Below, piece by piece: positions 55,620 to 64,000 of a DNA stretch of 64,000 nucleotides. The notes under the pieces were generated by a model, which worked only from the letters and a program-made list of their open reading frames with translations, was not told where the DNA came from and did not search any database. Position 1 is the first letter of the stretch; each line of letters opens with the position of its first letter. The stretch is taken from NCBI GenBank assembly GCA_008638375.1, contig VIRR01000482.1, positions 1 through 64,000 on the forward strand, read 5' to 3'. The stretch is from Nyssa sinensis. Its lineage: Eukaryota > Streptophyta > Magnoliopsida > Cornales > Nyssaceae. Made by a program: the position numbers and the translations under genes.

Positions 55620-55835
55620 GCACCCATTTAACTTATTTAAAACGTAACAAAATATTAAAGAAAAATTTAATTAAAAGAAAAACTTAAAAATAGATCAATA
55701 CTTTGGAAAAAAAAAAAAGATGTCTTCTACGTACTTCTAAATTATATTAAAAAAATACATTTAATCAATTTATATAAACATAATTTTAAAAAATATTACA
55801 TTAAAATATTCATTTAATCAATTTAAGGAATCCTC
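55620..55835. repeat. Direct repeat, copy 2 (~215 bp)
   Basis: Second copy of the 53822-54035 sequence, diverged by roughly 10 percent by eye. Could be two copies of one unnamed AT-rich element or a local duplication. Confidence 0.85.
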
Positions 55836-55974
55836 TTTTTCATCTCTTTCCTCACTTGTAAAGAGTTAATTAGGCTTTCCCTATTTTAGAAGTGGAATAG
55901 AGAGTCTCATTAGAACTTAAATTTTATAAACTTGCTTTCTAAAATAGCTCGGACAATTATTGATAAATAGCTTG

Positions 55975-56185
55975 TCCTGTGAGTATGTAAGTGGGCTCTT
56001 ATATTGACAGAGGAATCTCCATGATTTGGGAGGGCTGGTAATGTGCCTATCTTTCCTCAAGAGGCAGCTTAATCATAAAATAGCTCGGATGTCAATATGT
56101 AAGTGGGCTCTTATATTGATAGAGGAATCACCATGATTTGGGAGGGCAAGCCATGTGCCTATGTTCTCTCGAGAGGCAGCTTTTT
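55975..56185. repeat. Two-copy tandem duplication, ~110-bp unit
   Basis: TATGTAAGTGGGCTCTTATA occurs at about 55985 and 56096. Both copies run through CCATGATTTGGGAGGGC to GAGAGGCAGCTT, with small differences. Confidence 0.88.
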
Positions 56186-56315
56186 AAACGTGAAAAATGT
56201 ATCTTTTACGCCTCGAATCCAAAATGTGGAATTTTTTGACTTAGGTGGTTTTAAAATTTATTTATCCGATCCAAGTACTTTTTAACTTATTTTCCGGACT
56301 CAGGTCTTTTTTAAA

Positions 56316-56364
56316 AGCGTATAAGTGTTATGCGCCTTTCAAAGGCGTATAACACTTATACGCT
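56316..56364. repeat. Near-perfect 24-bp inverted repeat with one-base loop
   Basis: Arms 56316-56339 and 56341-56364 are reverse complements except for one G/A position (23 of 24). They begin AGCGTATAAGTG and end CACTTATACGCT, around a single C. A further TTATACGCTTTT occurs at ~56391. No T-run terminator or coding context explains it. Confidence 0.92.
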
Positions 56365-56830
56365 CTTATGTTAATTATATATATAAAATAGTTATACGCT
56401 TTTTTGTTTTAAAAGCAAAAGGACTTTGCAGTAGCACCTTGTTCCCCTCATCTTCTCCCTTCTTCCTCCATTAAAACTCACCCCAATTGCTTGAAGATTT
56501 AGAGTGAAGCTACACTTCTTGGGCAAGCCTTGGGTGGAAGACTTGGAGAGGAAAAGTTAGGGTTTTTTCATCTCAAGCACTTAAGGTCTGTTAACGATCT
56601 CTTTAAAGTTTAATGGGCTTTCCTGTAGTGTAGGACTTAATAGTTGTTTGAAATTCATGTATGCATAAAATTTTCACAGTGCAATACCTATATGCTACTT
56701 ATAAAGAACAACTAGCAAGTATTCTCATAGTTTTGAGTGTCTCTGGTATGGTAATACCAATTGCCCCATTTAGTATCAGCTTGATTAGATGTTTAAGCAT
56801 TTGTAGATATGAACCCTTCACTAGCAGTCT

Positions 56831-57537
56831 TAGGAATGGCAACGGGGCGGGTTTGGGGCGGGGCCCCCCCTCCCCAACCCCGACCCCGTTTAAAATTCTC
56901 ACCCCCGACCCCGCCCCGCCCCGCCTAATAGTTCATCCCAACCCCGACCCCGTTTATTGACCGGTGCCCCGCCCCACCCCGCTCTCCGAAAAGCTATCAA
57001 ACAACTTTAAAAATCCAATTTAAAAGTGTTGAAATTACAAATTTTAATAACCAATTTTTAATATTGATGAAATTTCAATACTACCCAAATGCCTAAATCA
57101 ATCAAATGAATTAATATTAAAAAATCTACCACTAAAATCATAGTTCAATCAAATGAATTAATATAGAAAAATTCACTACTAAAATCATATCTCACAAATA
57201 AATAAAAGAATACTACAAATTCACAAACATGAAATAATTCAAATCCTAAATACTAAATTCTCAAGTGACCACATCACAAAATTACAACAAATCCAAAAAA
57301 ATATCCTCATAAGTAAACAAAACAATAAACTAATAAGGGTAGAAGAATATTTTTAAGTATAATCGAGGCGGGTTCGGGGCGGGGTGGCCCCTCCCGCGAC
57401 CTCGCCCCGACCCCGCCGGGGTTTTTCACTCTTATCCCCAAACCTGACCCCGCCCCATTTATTATCACCCCGAACCCGTTCCATTAGGGGCGGGGCAGGG
57501 CGGGGCCCCGACGGGGCGGGGCAAATTGCCATCCCTA
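56831..57537. mobile_element. hAT-like MITE, GC-rich ends, 8-bp target duplication
   Basis: Termini TAGGAATGGCAAC and, reversed, TAGGGATGGCAAT are inverted. Flanks AGCAGTCT (56823-56830) and AGCAGGCT (57538-57545) match 7 of 8. Both ends carry runs of GGGGCGGGG / CCCCGACCCCG, making ~110-180 bp strongly GC-skewed blocks around an AT-rich core. The 99- and 74-codon ORFs across the GC blocks (for example APPATSPRPRRG) are not genes. Confidence 0.85.
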
Positions 57538-57545
57538 AGCAGGCT

Positions 57546-58289
57546 TCAGGGATTGCATTTCTAGTGGTCGTATCACTGAAAATCCCATTTGTGTTAAAGA
57601 ATATATAAGCTGATCCAACTCTAAATTGATCTGCATATATATGCCTATGAAACGAACTTCTTTAGAATTACAAATAATAATAATAAACAACTAAAGAGAA
57701 TAAGAAGGACCAAATTTTAATTTCAAAACAAGTTTGACCAATGTTATTGCAAATTTTTTTTTTCCCTTAACATTCATTGTATTCTAATCTTCAAGGACAC
57801 CTTGAAATTGTCTTTGTAGAAAGTTAAATACAGCTAAATGCATACTAAAATTACATTGTTACAAGCACAAATGGACCAAAAATCCTGGTGATTTTGAGGA
57901 CCATGAAAAAAAGACTGGCATTCAGGTGATGTAGGCGAGGAAGATTTCAGTCAGAAGTATTTTCTTGTTTGGTGAGTAAAATGTTGTTTTGGCAAGTAAG
58001 TTGCCAATATTATATGGCAGTTAATTCCGATGTTTACAGCATGGTGATATAATTCATAGAAAAAATAATGCCTTATTCAAGTTATCATTTATTTATTTAA
58101 TTATTTTTCCATGCAAATAGGATGTCAGCAATTGCTTTCAAATGTAATTAGTTCTTTTTTCTATATATATTGAAGCTTTCATTTGATTTTTAATTACGAT
58201 CTCCAAATATTGATCAAATTCATCCTCACAAACATCATATGGTCAACTATACATTTTCTTTTTTCGTCCAATAAACATAGTAAACTTCA
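57546..58289. other. No gene seen
   Basis: AT-rich spacer between the MITE and the solo LTR. No ORF or repeat with recognisable features. Confidence 0.4.
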
Positions 58290-58294
58290 AGTTT

Positions 58295-61085
58295 TGTTAC
58301 GCCCCGAATTTTCGCAAACCCGGGGCGCGAGGGAACGAAAATTTAAAAGAAATAAATAAATGACAATTAATTAAACTTAAATTTAAATCTCCCTCATTAA
58401 TCCTCAAAATTTTCCCAAAGTAAAAATTAAACACTTATTATTTAACTCGACTCAAAACGGTCCCCAAATGTTGCTCATGTCCTTCTCTAAATTTATGTTT
58501 AAATTAAATTAAGTCGCATTCAGAAATTGTCCCCAAATTTTCGTCAAAGCACTTCAAAAAAATTGACTTGGAAGAATGGCCCAAAGGGGCCCCAAAATGT
58601 TCTAAAGTATAGTCTACAAATGGGTCAAGAAACCCACCAAAAATCGTCTAAGGGAGAGGGCCTAACATAGTCCATATTAGCGGCGAAACATGGCTCAAAA
58701 AGGTCACTAAAACAGCCCATAATGAGGCCCAAACATGGCCCAAAAATTGGCCAAACATGGCCCAAAATAGTGCTTAGATATGGCTCAAAAGGTGCCCTAA
58801 AAATGGCTCAAAAAGGTGGCCAAAAGGATGGTGTAAAGGGGCTGGACAACAGGGGGGCAAGGCAGTGCAGCAGGCGCGTAGGGGCAGGCAGGCGACAAGC
58901 GCGGCATGCAAGTGCAGGCGCACGGCGCGTGGGGGTTGGGCTGCTTCTCTACATTTTTACTATAGCGACAGAGAGCAGTTTTCTAGTTTTTTTTTTTGCA
59001 GAATTACTGTTCCGGCTACAACCTAATTTTTTTTCCTATTTCTGATGTTTTTTCCAAGTTTTTCAAGCCCACTTTTTCCCATTTATAACCCACTTCTTCA
59101 AGGCTTCTAAACTCTCATTTTAGACATTTATCTCACCTAGTTACATAGTGTTTTACACACTTTATTTCCCACTTTAATTTTAACAAAATTTGGGCATAGC
59201 TTCCTTTGTTTTTCCAAGTGTTTTCCCACCTAATTTTTCACAACATTCATAAGTATAAATTCATAAGCAACCCACCCTCACTCGGTGGCCACAAGGTCAT
59301 CAAATTAAACATGTATCAACTAGATCCAACATATTCATATAATACACATTAAACCAAAACATCATGCATTCCATTGGGTGACAACCCATACATTTTAAAA
59401 TGGCCCAAGGCCTATTGTTTACAATTTGTTCAAGTCCAAAACACAATAAATTGGGCTTATGCCCAGACATTCAAAATATGTTCCCGAGGGCCAAATCTTC
59501 AACATGTCCATTTCTCCCACCCTTCAACACTTACACAAGCCTCAAGTGCCTGGGGCCTCATCTGAAAAATAATGTCCCATGAATGGGTTAGCTCAACAGC
59601 TGCTATAACATAATACTAAGACTAGCAACAAATTTAAGGGCGTGGCATGTGCAAGTGTATAGTTCAAGACCATAATCCCATTATCCCCCGATGCCATGCA
59701 ATGTCTATATGCGTGACACACACATGCAACTCTATGCCACCCATGTCTCACTTCACGGTCCGCCCCCGTCAGCTAGTGAGTACTATTATTGGCCAGATTT
59801 TGGGTTTTTCACCACAGGATCTACACCCTCATAATGCATAGCACTACGTGCTCAACTCATACCATGTTTTCAAGGGATCACACTATGCCAAAATGCCATG
59901 ATCTCATCATGCAATTTCAATGTGACAATTCATCAAACACATGGTGTACCTTTTTCAAGTCATGCGACTTATCCCACAAAATACATAACTTTAATATTCC
60001 AAAATATCCATTACACAACATATGATAAAACTATACATGTCAACACATGTTCAAATCATAATTTCACAATTTTATAAGTTCATAAAGAGCATAAAAATTT
60101 CATAAAGCACTAAAGCACCAAATCATCACATGGTTCAAACCACAAGGTGTGTCAACATGCATATAGGTTCAAAATTGTATCAAAACAATTCTATCAACAT
60201 AACACACCTTAATCAAGGCAACAATTTAGCAAACAACACCAAGAACACAAATATCCCTAAACTACCAACTCTAAGCTTTTCAAAGGAACTACCTTCTAGG
60301 TGGTTTCCTAATCTCAAATACACATCCTAAACAATCCAACAACATGAAAAAATACAAGGAAACTTAAACCTGTTGCTAGCTTAGCAGTACATCATACCTA
60401 AATCAGTTTTTCACAAACTGCAGAGGCTGTGTTCGCTGGATGGCCAAAATGTTAGGTGACATTACAAGTCTCGATGAGAGGAACAACTTCTCAGAAGGAA
60501 GCTCGGCAAAAATCCTACTCGAAATGCATGTTTCGAAGGCTTGAAGCTTGAAGACTAGGGCTTTTCTCCCCCTCTCTCTCAAGAACGTGAGCTCTCTATA
60601 ATTACAGAATGAATTCTGTATCTAAATCACTCTAAGTGCTGTATTTATAGTGGAAGGGCAAAGGGGCAAGGGCAAAATGACCATTTTGCCCTTAATGAGC
60701 CCGGGGACCCCGTTACTCTACAACTCGTCCTGAAATGCCTCAATTTGAAATTTTGTTTTAACCAATGTTCATAAAATTATTTTTACTGAAAATTTTCAAA
60801 AAAATAAATTTTCGCCTGAGGCCGGGTTTGGCCGTTTACACTCGGGCCACCCGGATGCCCTTTTGGTCTAATTCTGAAAACTGTTTCCGTTTTTGGCTCA
60901 AACTCGTACAACAGGTACCTTATAAAATTATAAGCACATTTCTCTTCTATGACACACTCCAAATATTCTCCTAAACATGTCTTTCGGTCAAATGATGCAT
61001 GAAATGCTCTACCGACAAAACCGTGCAAGAACAATGCCCTACCGGCAAAAACGAAAAATTTTTCCTCATTTTTCAGATCTCTACA
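58295..61085 (-). repeat. Solo LTR of a Ty3/gypsy-type retrotransposon with 5-bp target duplication
   Basis: Starts TGTTACGCCCCGAATTTTCG and ends GATCTCTACA, i.e. TG...CA. AGTTT is directly repeated at 58290-58294 and 61086-61090. No gag-pol lies inside the 2791 bp. On the minus strand a TATA-like CTATAAATAC lies at ~60642, suggesting that is the LTR's sense strand. A cluster of degenerate '(t)ggcccaaaaatggc' phrases occurs at 58600-58850. It is unlike the 3.4-kb Tekay LTR. Its presence implies LTR-LTR recombination removed the body. Confidence 0.87.
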
Positions 61086-61090
61086 AGTTT

Positions 61091-62395
61091 CATATTAAGA
61101 ATTTTAAATCCTTCACGTTGCTTTCTGATATCTATATCTAATGTCCACAAATGTTGTGTGGGAAACAATAAAAGCAGTTCAGTTTGAGAAATATATTTCA
61201 TAGAAAATTTTCCATGAACTTCTCTAAGATGGCACTGTGTTGTTTTTTTTAGTAATTGGTCGGGGCGTCATCCTAGAAAGGTGCCAAATAACCTCTACTC
61301 TGTGTCTTAGTGAATGAGTGAGGGGAGAAGGGGCTGTGAAACATGACCTTTCCAGGTTTAGTGGGATGAGATTCATTGTGGATTTGAATAAAGACGGACA
61401 AACTATGGCACAAGAAATCAACAAACTAGACCTTAACAAGATTTAGGATGCTTTTATCTTTGTGGTGAATTTCTTTCTTCAACTAATATAAAAGTAAATA
61501 AAAAAAGCTCTAGTTTCTTAATATTTGTTTCAATTATTCAATGATAAAAAAGAAAAAAATGTTCTGTAATTTTTTGAGATTTCTAAAGTTTGGCTTTTGT
61601 GCTAACAATTGTGTAGTTTTATTTGAATTTGATTATTTTTATACTTTGACTTTTTTTTGTTTGTCTTTACAATTGTTAGTGCCTTTGTGATGAATTAACT
61701 TTGGTTTATTATTATCTCTTTTACAAACAGTAGAATTTCAACCCTATAGTTTGCTCCTAGTTGTTTCGAGTTACCATTAGACCAAGATACTAGCTACAAA
61801 ATTAGTAGGGTTTTAGATTAGTTGTGGAAAGGTAAAATGTTTGTAGTCCTATTATTTTATATCAGTTGTGGATGCTTGTGTAGCATTGTTTGTGGTTTAG
61901 GCTTAAGAGTAGGATTAATGTAAAGAGGGGAGTAGTGGTTAAGAAAATTCAATAAGATCTGTAAACACATTGAATATACCCTGTTTGAGGCTTGTAGTCT
62001 TTTGAAAATACGATTCCGATTTCGATTCCGATTATGTTGATGTAGTATTTGCAAGTAGTAGCACAAGCATTATTAATTAGTTTCCTTCACTTTTATGTTT
62101 TATATTGAGTGAAGGTTGCTAATCTTTTATATATTCTCTTTTAGTAAAATTTATTTGCTATTATAAGAAAAATGGTGCCTAGCACATATTTTTTCAATCT
62201 TGGTAAAATTTCAAATCTAGAATAAAAAGTTTAGTAAATTTCAAATTTTCAGCAATACATACAAACCATAAATATGTAAGTAATTGACAAAAAAAAAAGA
62301 AATCTAAACATGCATTAATATTTAGCATACCCTTGTGTACTCATATTATCCTTAAACTAGGAGTCATTCGTACCAAACAATTCCCTTGCAACAAA
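61091..62395. other. No gene seen
   Basis: AT-rich noncoding DNA. A slightly GC-richer patch at 61255-61440 has a 71-codon minus ORF without motifs. At 62010-62030 'cgattccgatttcgattccga' is a short repeat. Confidence 0.4.
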
Positions 62396-62399
62396 TTGA

Positions 62400-62845
62400 A
62401 AGAGTTTTTAAAAATTTAGTCAAACAACCTTTTAAAAACTAACCAATCAGTAGCTTAAAAATTTGCCAAACGACTCTTGAAAATCTTCCAGCGATACAAA
62501 ACTCTTCAAAATAGTCCATCTTTAAAATAGTCAATTAGCAGCGATGAACTTTTGCCAAACAGCCCTAAAAAAAACACCAGTCATACAATAACTAAAGATT
62601 TTTTCAAACAGTAGCCTAAAACTTCAGCAACCAGCCCTTAAAGTCAGTCATAAAGTAGCTAAGAAATTTCACCAAACAACAACCTAAATCCTCACCAAAT
62701 AGCCCAAAAAAATCAGCCATAAAGCAGCCTAAAACTTTACAAAACAGCCCTTAAAATCAGCCATAAAACAGCTAAAAATTTCACCAAACAGCAACCTAAA
62801 CCTTCACCGAACAGCCCTTAAAAATCAACCATAAAACAACCTTTA
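62400..62845. repeat. Degenerate minisatellite
   Basis: Phrases 'caccaaacagc(aac)ctaaa', 'cagcccttaaaa' and 'tcagccataaa(a)cagc' recur about 8-10 times, with the best order toward 62620-62840 (units of ~30 and ~60-80 bp). Noncoding. Confidence 0.8.
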
Positions 62846-63732
62846 AAAGGCATCAACATAACATCATTTATTTGACATGTTTAAAACTGATTTGATTGAT
62901 TATAGAATTTTTTTCATACTATTTTATCTTACCATTAGACTTTTTTTACCATTAAACAAGAAGTCCATTGCAAGAATTGACTATTCAAAGAAGTGCTTCT
63001 AGTTTATAGAAAGGCTTTTTTGAAAGCAATTTCATTTGGTAAATGGACATTTTCATGGTGCTTCTATGCAGGTTCTTTTCAATTGTTGATATGTATTTGT
63101 AAAATGACAAACAAATTGTGTTTGTCAGTATCAAACTTTGAATTCACAGTCCAAATTTCAAGACCTAGTATTAGTTTCTCACTAATAGACACAAATTACA
63201 TTCCAATTGGAAAGAACTTTACACAAATAAATTTATTGAATTATCCTTTCAAAATTTCATTTTTTTTCCTGAAGGTTCTCCATCCAACACTAAATTAAAG
63301 TTTAATTTAGGGCCTTTTTTTTTTATAAAGACAATCAAAGAGAGTTTAGATGAAATTTTTTGACATGTTTAACAAAATTCAAAATAAAGGAATTTAAAAC
63401 TCATATATTTAAAATCCCTAGATTTTCAAAATCTGTTGTTTGTGAATTTTTTTTTTTTTTAAAAAAACCTTTGTATTTATTTGTTAAGCTCAAATGCTTT
63501 CATCAATGCTCTATTTTTTTTTTTCTCTTTTGTTTTTGGAAAGCTGTCTTGTCCATACTGATATAAGAATATAGTATATATTAATCAATTGAAAGGAAAA
63601 AGAAAAAGAAAAAGAAGAAAAAAATACATGTTTTATGAAATTGAGGACCGTTCTTGACGGCCTCCCAAACCATTAAACAAGAATTCAAACCAGAAAAAAG
63701 AAAAAGAAAAAGGAAATATATAATAATAGAAA

Positions 63733-63948
63733 ATGACCTTCAGAGCAGACTTCTTCGAACTGTTAGGGCCCCTCTTCTTCTCAATGACGGCCTTCGTGGC
63801 TAGGGCTTCTTCTCTCTTCTTCGACGCTAGGGCTTCTTCTTTCTTCTTGAAGCCTATGCTCTCGCCATTTCCTACGCCTCTCCTACTATTGCCTCTGCTT
63901 GCTCTGGTGCTGCTGGTTATTCTACGGATGCTTATTAGGAGAAACTAG
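63733..63948 (+). CDS. Hydrophobic 71-codon ORF of unknown status
   Basis: MTFRADFFELLGPLFFSMTA then two ARASS(L/F)FF repeats and a very hydrophobic tail (LLLLPLLALVLLVILRMLI) before RRN. It would give a C-terminal membrane segment, but much of it comes from a directly repeated GCTAGGGCTTCTTCT...CTTCTTC sequence, which on the minus strand looks like a purine-rich gene leader. No family recognised. Confidence 0.2.
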   Translation: MTFRADFFELLGPLFFSMTAFVARASSLFFDARASSFFLKPMLSPFPTPLLLLPLLALVLLVILRMLIRRN

Positions 63949-64000
63949 GCAATGTGCATAAAGTCGGAACAAGCTATCAATGGTGGGGGGTAGCTCGTTA

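Noticed and set aside
56661..57608. Pro-rich ORFs of 99 and 74 codons
   Set aside because: Generated by the GC-rich subterminal arrays of a MITE with target duplications.

Overview
The window is nuclear DNA of a flowering plant, most likely a eudicot. It is AT-rich and intron-rich, full of plant-type transposons (Tekay-like chromovirus, Ty1/copia, L1-type LINE, En/Spm CACTA, hAT-like MITEs, SINE), and carries plant-specific gene families (NB-ARC-LRR, UDP-glycosyltransferase, SAP-domain AP endonuclease). The species cannot be told from the sequence.

Layout. 1-11402: a Ty3/gypsy chromovirus on the minus strand with ~3.4 kb LTRs. The LTRs are almost identical, yet the polyprotein frame is broken by one in-frame stop and one frameshift. 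11403-16450: noncoding DNA with a MITE, a decayed UDP-glycosyltransferase fragment and several two-copy tandem duplications. 17045-36503: the one clearly intact gene, an ARP-type apurinic/apyrimidinic endonuclease on the minus strand. I resolve 12 coding exons with consistent phase (about 529 codons) spread over 19.5 kb. Its introns hold two internally deleted copia elements, a LINE with an inverted 5' part, a 5'-truncated LINE, an hAT-like element and a 26-bp LINE-tail insertion with a 16-bp target duplication. 36563: a small divergent ORF facing away from ARP. 38128-40803: an NB-ARC-LRR resistance-gene pseudogene whose 5' end abuts MITE sequence and whose LRR part is split by a ~950-bp TIR element. 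42600-45866: duplicated noncoding sequence in which one copy carries a SINE and the other shows the empty site. 45867-49252: a Tekay-type LTR lacking its right end, followed by a CACTA element (49253 to about 52920) with subterminal repeats, a ~13-copy satellite of ~160 bp and a decayed transposase gene. 52920-64000: AT-rich DNA with two hAT-like MITEs bearing 8-bp target duplications, a near-perfect 24-bp hairpin, a 2.8-kb solo LTR with a perfect 5-bp target duplication, and a minisatellite.

Functionally the only gene I would expect to work is ARP (base-excision repair). Everything else recognisable is a transposon or gene relic. I found no clear sign of a new multi-gene system. The most notable items are the intact repair gene with its very short first coding segment and GC-AG intron, the minimal LINE insertion, the LINE inversion, and the satellite array inside the CACTA element.
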